Origin: an uncultured Oscillospiraceae bacterium
Lineage (GTDB): Bacteria; Bacillota; Clostridia; Oscillospirales; Oscillospiraceae
Reading direction: 5' to 3'
Length of the DNA: 64,000 nucleotides
Assembly (NCBI GenBank): GCA_947630755.1
Contig: CANRIU010000002.1
Location: forward strand, 1-64,000
Made by a program: the position numbers and the translations under genes. Below are positions 8,671-16,218 of this stretch, piece by piece. The notes beneath the pieces are model-generated. The model ran no database searches, had not been told where the DNA came from, and saw nothing but the letters and a program-made list of their open reading frames with translations. The first letter of the stretch is position 1; each line of letters begins with the position of its first letter.

Positions 8671-9706
8671 AGTAGTCGGGATAGATGGCTCTTGCCATCT
8701 CCTCCATGGCCTTGACCACGTTCTGGTCCGGGACGGAGGACGCCATATTGTCGATATAATACACCTCGCCGTTGGCAACGGCGGGTATGGCGTCCCAGCC
8801 CGGGCGGGACATTATCTCCGCCACAGGGTCGTCAATGTAGTTCACATTTGTAAGTATTACGTCTGGCTGGGCGGTGACGACAGCCTCCTCCGTCACGCTG
8901 AGCCAGCCGCTCTCGGCGGCGAGGATATTCTCCGCGCCGAGAAGCTCAATCATCTCATTGAGGAACACGCCCGAACCGAAGCTGTATAGGTATGGCGCGG
9001 CGGATATTTCAAAATATACCGTCTTCTTCTCGGTTATCGTGCTGCCGATGGCGGCGAGGGCGTCCACCTGGCTTTGCATCTGGGCGACGATCTCATCCCC
9101 GCGCTCAGTCTCGCCAAGAAGCTCCGCAACAAATCCGATGTCGCTCATAATGTCGGCGATGCTGTCGCTGGTGGGGACGCAGGCGACGCATACGCCCAGG
9201 TCCACAAGGGGCTTATAGGGGTCCTCCTGGTCGTAGAGGGACATATTCGTCACCAGAAGAAGGTCCGGCGAGAGGGCTACCAGCTGCTCCATATCGGGGT
9301 TTGAGAGGTCGAGCACCAGCGCGTCCTCCCGAAGCCCCTCAAGCCCAACGCTGGAGGTGTCGCAGGCACTTATCTTCTCCCCCTGTCCCAGTGCCACGAC
9401 CATCTCCGCAAGGGACGGGGCGAGGACGGCAATGGTGCCGATCTCCTCCGGGACGGTTATCTCCGCCCCGCTGGGGTCGGTGAACGTCTTTGGGGCCTGC
9501 GGATCGTCCGAATCGTCCGGGGCGTCCGGAGTTTCCGGGGCGTCCGGAGTATCCGGAGTATCCGGAGTAACGGGGACAGATGGTGCCTGGGGCGTGTCCT
9601 GCGTGCCGGGGCTTGACGGCTCCCCGGCGGCGCAGGAGGCTGTGCTCAGCGCCAAAATCATGGCGGTGAGCAGGCAAAGGATTGCTTTTGTTTTTCTTTT
9701 TCTCAT
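8660..9706 (-). CDS. btuF: Corrinoid-binding lipoprotein (BtuF-like)
   Basis: 348 aa. Signal peptide with lipobox ending at Cys25 (STASC). Residues ~30-72 form a Pro/Asp/Thr-rich tether of repeated TPD/APE units. The remainder matches the periplasmic-binding family of B12 and siderophore importers: IAVLAPSLAEMVVALG, a DLLLVTN segment and VYYIDNMASSVPD. It captures substrate outside the membrane and delivers it to the permease. Start at 9706 chosen over the longer frame because it begins the signal peptide. First gene of the operon, directly after the riboswitch terminator. Confidence 0.88.
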   Translation of the reverse strand: MRKRKTKAILCLLTAMILALSTASCAAGEPSSPGTQDTPQAPSVPVTPDTPDTPDAPETPDAPDDSDDPQAPKTFTDPSGAEITVPEEIGTIAVLAPSLAEMVVALGQGEKISACDTSSVGLEGLREDALVLDLSNPDMEQLVALSPDLLLVTNMSLYDQEDPYKPLVDLGVCVACVPTSDSIADIMSDIGFVAELLGETERGDEIVAQMQSQVDALAAIGSTITEKKTVYFEISAAPYLYSFGSGVFLNEMIELLGAENILAAESGWLSVTEEAVVTAQPDVILTNVNYIDDPVAEIMSRPGWDAIPAVANGEVYYIDNMASSVPDQNVVKAMEEMARAIYPDYYGD

Positions 9707-9732
9707 GCTTTTTTCCTCCGTTCTCCCGGCAA

Positions 9733-9766
9733 AAAAGAACACCCCTCCAAGACGAAGGGGTGTTTT
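9733..9766 (-). terminator. Riboswitch-controlled terminator before btuF
   Basis: On the minus strand ACACCCCT and AGGGGTGT arms are followed by TCTTTTTT, 30 bp before the btuF start. A second strong hairpin (9784-9809, CCCGGGGGC...GCCCCGGGG) precedes it and could be the alternative structure. Confidence 0.8.
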
Positions 9767-9844
9767 TGCCGTCAAGAACCAGACCCCGGGGCAAAAAGCC
9801 CCCGGGCGGAACAAAAACAGGCACAAGCCCATTCATCGTGAGCT

Positions 9845-10007
9845 TATGCAGGACAGACTCAGCATTCTGGCTGAACGCGCGAGGCGTATCACAGTGGCGG
9901 GACCGTGCGGGATTCTCACCCGGCTTTCCTGAATTAAACGCCTGACCCTTGAATTGGAAAGTATTCGATTTTCCGGGATAATATGCCCTTTTTCAGGGCT
10001 CACGGGA
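9845..10007 (-). promoter_or_regulatory. Cobalamin (B12) riboswitch
   Basis: The minus strand carries the B12-box core GCCGGGTGAGAATCCCGC followed by ACGGTCCCGCCACTGTGA at about 9935-9890, with the usual upstream paired elements and downstream GCGTTCAGCC...GCTGAGTCTGTCC. It lies between a consensus promoter and a Rho-independent terminator, so bound cobalamin would stop transcription into btuFCD. This fixes the likely substrate of the transporter. Confidence 0.92.
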
Positions 10008-10036
10008 AGTATATCAGACAATTAATTTCCTGTCAA
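10008..10036 (-). promoter_or_regulatory. Promoter of the corrinoid uptake operon
   Basis: Minus-strand TTGACA (10036-10031) and TATACT (10013-10008), 17-bp spacer. The -35 box overlaps the stop codon of the upstream degV gene. Confidence 0.8.
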
Positions 10037-10902
10037 GCCTGTCCGCCCCGGGATGCCCCGAAAAAGGCGACGGCTATCGCCCCCGGGCCCACATGAGTTC
10101 CGATGGTGCTTCCTATGGCGCAGACGGGCAGGTCCTCACCGCTCCCCGGGTACATATCGCTGCTGTCATGTATGTACTTTTTCAAAAGCACATCGGAAAG
10201 TCCGCTGTATGCCAGGGTGTAGGGCATGGAAAAATCTATCCCCCCTGCCTTCTCCACAAAGGCCTTAAGCAGGTTGCTGCCGTTTTTTGAGCCCCTCGCC
10301 TTCCCCGTCAGCACCACCTCGCCATTCTCCACAGCCACGACGGGCTTTATTGACAGAAGGCTCCCCGCCAGGGCGACAGCCGGGGATATTCTCCCCCCGC
10401 GCTTTAAATACTCCAGCGTGTCCAAAAGCGCCAGCACCCGCACATCGCCCCGGCGGCGCTCAAGCTCCGCCGCGATCTCCCGGGCGCTCATGCCCATGTC
10501 CCGGAGCCTCACTGCGTAGAGGACAAGTATCTGCTGCCCGATGCACACATTTTCGCTGTCGACCAGCGCCACGCGCCCGCCAAATTCCTCCGCCGCCATC
10601 GCGGCGCTACCGTAGGAGCCTGAGAGCTTCGAGGAAAGCGTGACGCACAACACCTCGTCCCCCTCGTTCTCCAGAGCCCCGCGAAACGCCTCGGCGTACC
10701 CGAAGGGCGGTATCTGACATGTGTGGGGCATCTCGTCTGTCTCGATGAGCTTTTCAAAAAACTCCCGATTTGAAAGCGTCACTCCGTCCAGATACTCCTC
10801 CTTACCAAAAACCGTGGTCAGGGGCATGACCTGAATGTCAAGCTCAGACGCCCTCTCCTGAGTTATGTCCGACGCCGAGTCCGTGATTATCCTAACTGAC
10901 AT
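10033..10902 (-). CDS. DegV family fatty-acid-binding protein
   Basis: 289 aa, usual for the family. The N-terminus VRIITDSASDITQ is the DegV signature, followed by PLTTVFGKEEYLDG and CVTLSSKLSGSYGSA, which form the fatty-acid pocket, and the C-terminal domain ends with IGTHVGPGAIAVAFFG. Family members (FakB) present exogenous fatty acids to the kinase FakA; no fakA is in the window. Start at 10902 has AAAGGAGGAAAT. A 19-bp palindrome just upstream of the SD matches the operator of the neighbouring tetR gene, so this gene is probably repressed by that TetR. Confidence 0.92.
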   Translation of the reverse strand: MSVRIITDSASDITQERASELDIQVMPLTTVFGKEEYLDGVTLSNREFFEKLIETDEMPHTCQIPPFGYAEAFRGALENEGDEVLCVTLSSKLSGSYGSAAMAAEEFGGRVALVDSENVCIGQQILVLYAVRLRDMGMSAREIAAELERRRGDVRVLALLDTLEYLKRGGRISPAVALAGSLLSIKPVVAVENGEVVLTGKARGSKNGSNLLKAFVEKAGGIDFSMPYTLAYSGLSDVLLKKYIHDSSDMYPGSGEDLPVCAIGSTIGTHVGPGAIAVAFFGASRGGQA

Positions 10903-10913
10903 ATTTCCTCCTT

Positions 10914-10932
10914 TCAGCACACTATGTGCTGA
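10914..10932 (-). promoter_or_regulatory. Palindromic operator before degV
   Basis: TCAGCACA-CTA-TGTGCTGA, a perfect 8-bp inverted repeat with 3-bp centre, 11 bp upstream of the degV start. The same arms occur at 11587-11605 in the tetR promoter, which implies one shared regulator. Confidence 0.75.
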
Positions 10933-10941
10933 GAATGTTTT

Positions 10942-10974
10942 AAATACAGGCGCCGCGCCGCGGCGCCTGTATTT
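10942..10974 (-). terminator. Terminator between tetR and degV
   Basis: AAATACAGGCGCCG and CGGCGCCTGTATTT arms with a 5-base loop, just after the tetR gene. It separates tetR from degV, which must therefore have its own promoter downstream of it. Confidence 0.7.
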
Positions 10975-10994
10975 TTTATGGATTTATGGCTTTT

Positions 10995-11573
10995 TCACGC
11001 CCTCATCCCGTCCAGAAGTACCCCGAAGCTGTATCTGAAGCCCCTCATGGCCTCCTCCTCGGGGATGTCCCTGGCGATGGCGTCGGCGTTGTAGCCGTGG
11101 ATGAAGCACCATATGGCGTAGCTCATTATGTCCGCGTCCACGTCCCGGCGCACAGCGCCCGAGGAGATGCCAAGGTCAATGAGCTTTCTTATCTCTCCCC
11201 GCCACCACAGGAAATTGTCCGGCGTGACAGCGTCCTGAAAGAAGGCATAGCGGTTTATGCCGGATTTCAGCGCGTAGGACATCCTCAGTGTCGTTGCGGC
11301 GATGTCGGTGACCTGCCCGAAAAAGTCCCCCTCCGGGTCGATCTTCTCCGCAAGGCTCTCCCTCATCCTCAGCGCCGTATCCCGGTAGACAATGTCCAGA
11401 ACCTCCTCCACATTGCGGAAGCGGTTGTAAAACACCCTGTTAGTCACGCCCAGCGCCCGGATGATGCTCCTGACCGTCACCTGCTCCGCCCCGGAGGTGT
11501 TTGCGATTTTCGCCGCGGCGGCGACGATTTTGCCGCTCATCTCGTCCTTAATAAGCTGGGGCCTGGATTCCAT
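10995..11573 (-). CDS. TetR family transcriptional regulator
   Basis: 192 aa. Residues ~10-60 form the TetR helix-turn-helix (IVAAAAKIANTSGAEQVTVR, then ALGVTNRVFYNRFRNVEEVL). The C-terminal domain is a generic ligand domain (MSYAIWCFIHGYNADA near the end). The start at 11573 has AAAGGGG; the frame extends further but into the operator. Its promoter and the degV leader carry the same palindrome, so it is probably autoregulated and controls degV. Given the DegV target, a fatty acid or acyl-CoA is a reasonable ligand guess, not shown by sequence. Confidence 0.85.
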   Translation of the reverse strand: MESRPQLIKDEMSGKIVAAAAKIANTSGAEQVTVRSIIRALGVTNRVFYNRFRNVEEVLDIVYRDTALRMRESLAEKIDPEGDFFGQVTDIAATTLRMSYALKSGINRYAFFQDAVTPDNFLWWRGEIRKLIDLGISSGAVRRDVDADIMSYAIWCFIHGYNADAIARDIPEEEAMRGFRYSFGVLLDGMRA

Positions 11574-11586
11574 GGGCGCTCCCCTT

Positions 11587-11636
11587 TCAGCACACTGTGT
11601 GCTAAGCATAATACCACCAAAGCTCCTCCCTGTCAA
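11587..11636 (-). promoter_or_regulatory. tetR promoter with overlapping operator
   Basis: Minus-strand TTGACA (11636-11631), 17 bp, TATTAT (11613-11608), then a near-perfect palindrome TCAGCACA-CTG-TGTGCTAA (11587-11605 on +) over the start point. The -35 overlaps the stop of the kinase gene upstream. Confidence 0.8.
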
Positions 11637-13108
11637 GCGATTTCTGGGAATATTCCGCGAAGCGCGGGATAAATCAGCCTGAATTTGCCGTAACGCTCAT
11701 TATACAGCGCCGTGAGCTCCGGGTCGGGCTCGGTGGTGGAGGCAACGGTTACGAGGGCGTCACAGGCGTCCTTGACAGTGGGATAGCGCCCGTCCGCGAC
11801 CATCGCCAGAACAGCGCCGCCGTAGCCGGGGCCCTGCTCGGTAGTAACCATGTCCAGAGGTATCCCCAGCACGTTAGCCAGTATTTTGCGCCAGAGGGGA
11901 GATTTCGCCCCGCCGCCGCATATGTTTGAGCGGGGTATATCTATCCCGAGGTTCTTTGCCACCTCAAAGCTGTCGCGGATGGCGAAGGCCACCCCCTCCA
12001 AAACCGCCTGAGTCATGTCCGCGTGAGTTGTGTCCATGGTGAGCCCGATGAATGTGCCGCGGGCGTTCGTGTCGTTGATGGGGCTTCTCTCCCCCATAAG
12101 GTATGGGAGGAAATAGACGTGGCTGCGGCCCAGCCTGCTGTCATCGATTTTCGCCTGCTCCGCCGGATAGTCCGTATCATTTGTTATTTCGTCCATCCAC
12201 CACTTGTTGCAGGAGGCCGCCGAGAGCATACAGCCCATCAGGTGGTAGCCCCCGTCCGCGTGGGCGAAGGAGTGGAAGGCGTTGTTGGGATCCACGCCGA
12301 ATTTATCGGAGGATATGAAAATCGTGCCCGAGGTCCCGAGGCTGATGTTGCACCCTCCAGCGCCGACTGTCCCGGTCCCCACCGCGGCGGCGGCGTTGTC
12401 CCCGGCCCCGGCGCAGACCTTGACTGATTCCGAAAGCCCGAAGGCCGCCGCAACCTCCGGCTTTAAGGTCCCGACGCACTGCCAGCTGTCATATAATCTG
12501 GGCAGCTGTTCCTCCGAGACCCCGCAGATCTCCATCATCTCTCTGGACCAGCGCCTGTGCTGAACGTCCAGAAGGAGCATCCCCGAGGCGTCGGAGTAAT
12601 CCGTGGCGTGGACGCCCGTCATTTTATATACCAGGTAGTCCTTGGGGAGCATTATCTTCGCGATTTTCTTAAAATTCTCCGGCTCGTTTGACCGCATCCA
12701 GAGTATTTTCGGCGCGGTGAACCCGGCAAAGGCGATGTTTGCTGTGTACTGGCTGAGCTTCCCCCGGCCCACCACGTTATTTAAATAATCCGTCTCCTTC
12801 GCCGTGCGCCCGTCATTCCACAAAATTGCAGGTCTTATAACCGAATCATCCATATCAAGAGCTACAAGCCCGTGCATCTGCCCGCCAAGGCCGATGGCGC
12901 GGACATCCACGGCGTCTACTCCGGCGACAAGCTCCGGGACGCCAGAAAGCACGGCGCTCCACCAGTCCTCCGGCTCCTGCTCGCTCCAGCCGGGGTGCGG
13001 GAAGCTCAGCGGGTACTCCCGCGTCACCTCACTTACAACCTCTCCCCTATCGTCAACCAGAAGCAGCTTCACCGCCGAGGTGCCAAGGTCGATTCCTATG
13101 TAAAGCAT
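11633..13108 (-). CDS. xylB: FGGY-family carbohydrate kinase, xylulokinase type
   Basis: 491 aa, full length. N-terminal ATPase fold with YIGIDLGTSAVKLLLVDD, then HPGWSEQEPEDWW, which is a xylulokinase trait, GGQMHGLVALD, and the second-domain signature NICGGGAKSPLWRKILANVL. These kinases phosphorylate D-xylulose or related ketoses and polyols. No xylose isomerase is adjacent; instead the gene follows GlpA-like flavoproteins and DUF1667 (62-bp gap), a setting usually seen with glycerol kinase, so the true substrate could be a polyol. The family assignment is secure, the substrate less so. Confidence 0.88.
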   Translation of the reverse strand: MLYIGIDLGTSAVKLLLVDDRGEVVSEVTREYPLSFPHPGWSEQEPEDWWSAVLSGVPELVAGVDAVDVRAIGLGGQMHGLVALDMDDSVIRPAILWNDGRTAKETDYLNNVVGRGKLSQYTANIAFAGFTAPKILWMRSNEPENFKKIAKIMLPKDYLVYKMTGVHATDYSDASGMLLLDVQHRRWSREMMEICGVSEEQLPRLYDSWQCVGTLKPEVAAAFGLSESVKVCAGAGDNAAAAVGTGTVGAGGCNISLGTSGTIFISSDKFGVDPNNAFHSFAHADGGYHLMGCMLSAASCNKWWMDEITNDTDYPAEQAKIDDSRLGRSHVYFLPYLMGERSPINDTNARGTFIGLTMDTTHADMTQAVLEGVAFAIRDSFEVAKNLGIDIPRSNICGGGAKSPLWRKILANVLGIPLDMVTTEQGPGYGGAVLAMVADGRYPTVKDACDALVTVASTTEPDPELTALYNERYGKFRLIYPALRGIFPEIA

Positions 13109-13170
13109 TATAATTGCCTCCTTATCCTAAAAATCGCGCCCCACGCCGTCCGGCTGGGGCGCTTTCAATA

Positions 13171-13518
13171 TCACTTTGCCACAAGCTCCCTGGTGGCTAC
13201 CACATCCGCTCCTGTGGAGAGGATATTTTTGATTATCACATCCCCCACATGGACCGGGGCGGCGGCTGTAACTTTGCAAAGCTCTGCCATAACGCTCTCG
13301 ATGAACTCCTTTGGAACAGGAGCGCTTGTCTTCACGGGAAGGCGTGTATAGGGCGCGCCCGTTATCCTCACCGTACTTGTCACCACCCGCGTGGGGTGTG
13401 TGAGCTCCGCCCTGGCGTACTGGGCGCCTCTGGGGCAGGCGTTTCCGGTTACATTGAGCTCTTCGTCCGCCTTCATATGGCAGCCCCTGGGGCAGACTAT
13501 GCATACAAGCTCCCTCAT
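13171..13518 (-). CDS. DUF1667 protein, partner of GlpA-like flavoproteins
   Basis: 115 aa. Starts with LVCIVCPRGCHMK and has a second cysteine in VTGNACPRGAQYA, giving a CxxC...C set that probably binds an Fe-S cluster. DUF1667 genes typically follow the two-flavoprotein anaerobic glycerol-3-phosphate dehydrogenase type system in Firmicutes and are thought to be electron-transfer subunits. The start is coupled to the upstream stop as TGATG with AGGAGG seven bases before the ATG; a GTG one codon earlier is too near the SD. Confidence 0.85.
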   Translation of the reverse strand: MRELVCIVCPRGCHMKADEELNVTGNACPRGAQYARAELTHPTRVVTSTVRITGAPYTRLPVKTSAPVPKEFIESVMAELCKVTAAAPVHVGDVIIKNILSTGADVVATRELVAK

Positions 13519-14768
13519 CACTCCACCTCCTGAATTGCGACGGTAAGCTCCCCCTTCACGTTCTCAAGGAGCTTTGCGGGGAGGGCTATCCTCTCCATCT
13601 CCCCGGGGGCAAGGCGCTCGCGGTTAAAGCCCGCGACCTCTCCCTCCCGATTTGAGACTACGATCCGGGACTTTCCGAATATCCTGTTCACGCGGAAGAA
13701 TATCCCCGCGGTCTTTTCCACATTTTCAGGCCTTATCCGCTGGGGAACGGTGTAGCTCACGCCGCTGCCGTTTATTACGTCTATCGTCTCCCCCCCGGCG
13801 GGACCGTTGAGCACATATTTCGCCGCAGCCGCTCCCGCGCGCTGGCTCTCCTGAGTGACAAAGTCCACAAGGTCATGGACGTGGGCCACGTTGCCGCAGG
13901 CAAATACTCCTGGGACGGACGTCTCCATGTTCTCGTAGACCACCGCGCCCTTTGTCCTCGGGTCGAGAAGGATCCCCGCGCCGGAGGTGAGCTCGTTTTC
14001 GGGTATAAGCCCCACGGAGAGCAGGAGCGTATCGCAGTCAAACACCATCTCCGTCCCCGGGATCGGTCTGCGGCGCTCGTCCACGCGGCTGACCACCACC
14101 TGCTCCACCCGGTCGCGGCCCTTTATGTCCGTGACGGTGTGGGAGAGGTAAAGGGGTATGTCGTAATCCTCAAGGCACTGGACGATATTGCGGGTGAGGC
14201 CGCCAGAGTAGGGCATGACCTCGACACAGGCGAGGACCTTCGCGCCCTCCAGCGTCATGCGCCGGGCCATAATAAGCCCGATGTCCCCGGAGCCGAGAAT
14301 GACCACGCGCTTCCCCGGCATATAGCCCTCAACGTTCACATATCTCTGTGCCGCTCCGGCGGTAAATATACCTGCGGGACGTGAGCCGGGGATGGCTATG
14401 GCCCCCCGGGTCCTCTCCCGGCAGCCCATGGCTAAAATGATGGATTTGGCCTCCTCGACCACATAGCCCGTCTCCGGTCCAGTCATGTGGACCTTCCTGT
14501 CGGGTGTGACCTCAAGAACCATGGTGTCGGTCCGAACCTCCACCCCGGTCTTTGACAAAAGCTCCACAAACCTGTGGGCGTACTCCGGGCCCGTGAGCTC
14601 CTCCTTAAAATACGTCAGTCCGAAGCCGTTGTGGATGCACTGATTGAGTATCCCTCCAAGCTCCCTGTCCCGCTCAACAATGAGGATGCTCCGAAGGCCG
14701 CTGTCCCAGGCCGCGCACGCCGCGGCGAGACCCGCAGGTCCCCCGCCGATGACTATAAGCTCATACAC
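13518..14768 (-). CDS. FAD/NAD-dependent oxidoreductase (GlpB-like partner)
   Basis: 416 aa. Dinucleotide-binding motif YELIVIGGGPAGLAAACAA at the start, then ELGGILNQCIHNGFGL, a second nucleotide-binding motif VVILGSGDIGLIMARRM near residue 160, and VFACGNVAHVHDLVD towards the end. This architecture is that of the NAD-linked disulfide-reductase-like subunit which pairs with the GlpA-type dehydrogenase and DUF1667. It would pass electrons from the substrate-oxidising subunit to NAD or another acceptor. It overlaps the upstream gene by 8 bp. Confidence 0.88.
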   Translation of the reverse strand: MYELIVIGGGPAGLAAACAAWDSGLRSILIVERDRELGGILNQCIHNGFGLTYFKEELTGPEYAHRFVELLSKTGVEVRTDTMVLEVTPDRKVHMTGPETGYVVEEAKSIILAMGCRERTRGAIAIPGSRPAGIFTAGAAQRYVNVEGYMPGKRVVILGSGDIGLIMARRMTLEGAKVLACVEVMPYSGGLTRNIVQCLEDYDIPLYLSHTVTDIKGRDRVEQVVVSRVDERRRPIPGTEMVFDCDTLLLSVGLIPENELTSGAGILLDPRTKGAVVYENMETSVPGVFACGNVAHVHDLVDFVTQESQRAGAAAAKYVLNGPAGGETIDVINGSGVSYTVPQRIRPENVEKTAGIFFRVNRIFGKSRIVVSNREGEVAGFNRERLAPGEMERIALPAKLLENVKGELTVAIQEVE

Positions 14769-16197
14769 TGCCCGGCACCCCCTTCGTCTCCTCCTTCAAG
14801 ATCCACATTCCCTCTCTGTCCTGAACTATGCGGTCGGGGGTGACGCCAAGATCCTTTGCCAGGAGCTCCACGACCCGGGGTCCGCAAAAGCCCCCCTGGC
14901 ATCTGCCCATGCCCGCGTTCACCCGCCGCTTCACTCCGTCAACCGAGCAGGGCGGCACAGGCGAGCGCAGCGCAGCGAGGATCTCCCCCTCCGTCACTGT
15001 CTCGCATCGACATATCACCCGCCCGTAGGACGGGTCCCTCGCCACCAGCTTCCGGCGTTCCTCGTCGGTCAGCTCCTTGAATCTTATTCTCCTGCGGGAG
15101 AGCTCAAAGGACTCCTTCTCCTCAAGCTCCAGCCCCTCCCTGCCAAGAAGCTCCGCCGCGTACTCCCCTATCGCCGGAGCGGAGGTGAGGCCGGGAGAGC
15201 ATATCGCCGCAAGGTCGATAAAGCCCGGCGCTGCCTTACGAATCAAAAAGTCGTCCCGTCCGGCGTTTGCCCGCACCCCGGCGAAATTGCGTATCGACTT
15301 TGAAAAGTCAACTCCCGGTACTGAGAGCTTTGCCGTCTCCCGGACGAAGTCAAGCCCTTCCGCCGTGGTGGCGGTGTCGTGCTTGTCCGAGGGCTCCGCG
15401 TTCGGGCCGACTATGAGATTTCCGTGGACGGTGGGCGACACGAGCACCCCCTTGCCCTTCTCCGAGGGGCACTGGAACACCACTGTGTTCACCCGGGAGC
15501 CCTCCGATTTGTCCAGAAGGTAATACTGCCCGCGGCTGGGCTTCACCTCAAAATCGTGCTCCGCAACCATGTCGTGGATGGTGTCGGAGTCCACTCCGGC
15601 GGCGTTTATCACATACCGAGCCTCCCGGACGCCCCTGTCTGTTGTCACGCGCCAGCATCCGCCGTCTCTCTCAAGTCCGGTGACCTCGGTGTTGAATTCG
15701 ATTTTAACGCCGTTTTTTACCGCTGTCTCCGCGAAAGCGAGACACATCTCCCAGGGGGAGACTATCGCCGCGGAAGGCGCCCAGAGTGCCGCCAGCACCG
15801 TGTCGGCAAGCTCCGGCTCCCTTTTCCTGGCCTCGTCCCCGGAAATTATCTCAAGTCCCTTTACCCCGTTTTTCATACCCCTGTCATAGAGGATGTCCAG
15901 CGTGTCAAGGTCCGCCCGGGTGAAGGCCAGCACCATCGAGCCGCACTGCCTGTACGGCACGTCAAGCTTCTCGCAGTAGTATTTGGCAAGCTCCGAGCCC
16001 CGCACGTTGAGCCGCGCCATCAGCGTCCCCGGGTGGGGGTCGTAGCCCGCGTGGAGAATTGCGGAGTTTGCCTTCGTCGTCCCCATGGCGACGTCGTTCT
16101 CGCGCTCCAGCACGGTGACGCTTAGCTTATATTTTGAAAGCTCCATCGCCGCCGCGGCGCCAATGACTCCGCAGCCTATGATCAGAACATCTGTCAC
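14761..16197 (-). CDS. GlpA-like FAD-dependent dehydrogenase with BFD-type [2Fe-2S] domain
   Basis: 478 aa. DAO-type FAD fold: VLIIGCGVIGAAAAMELSKY, then TTKANSAILHAGYDPHPGTL, the GlpA signature. The C-terminal ~90 residues hold a BFD-like domain with CRCETVTEGEI and GMGRCQGGFCGPRVV, four cysteines for a [2Fe-2S] cluster. Family members oxidise glycerol-3-phosphate or 2-hydroxy acids (L-2-hydroxyglutarate oxidase type is an alternative). GTG start with GGGAGGAGC eight bases upstream. First of a tightly coupled three-gene set that ends with the FGGY kinase. Confidence 0.88.
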   Translation of the reverse strand: MTDVLIIGCGVIGAAAAMELSKYKLSVTVLERENDVAMGTTKANSAILHAGYDPHPGTLMARLNVRGSELAKYYCEKLDVPYRQCGSMVLAFTRADLDTLDILYDRGMKNGVKGLEIISGDEARKREPELADTVLAALWAPSAAIVSPWEMCLAFAETAVKNGVKIEFNTEVTGLERDGGCWRVTTDRGVREARYVINAAGVDSDTIHDMVAEHDFEVKPSRGQYYLLDKSEGSRVNTVVFQCPSEKGKGVLVSPTVHGNLIVGPNAEPSDKHDTATTAEGLDFVRETAKLSVPGVDFSKSIRNFAGVRANAGRDDFLIRKAAPGFIDLAAICSPGLTSAPAIGEYAAELLGREGLELEEKESFELSRRRIRFKELTDEERRKLVARDPSYGRVICRCETVTEGEILAALRSPVPPCSVDGVKRRVNAGMGRCQGGFCGPRVVELLAKDLGVTPDRIVQDREGMWILKEETKGVPGSV

Positions 16198-16218
16198 GTT
16201 TAGCTCCTCCCTGATCGG

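Noticed and set aside
9833..10021. 62-codon minus-strand frame in the btu leader
   Set aside because: Coincides with the cobalamin riboswitch; no SD.
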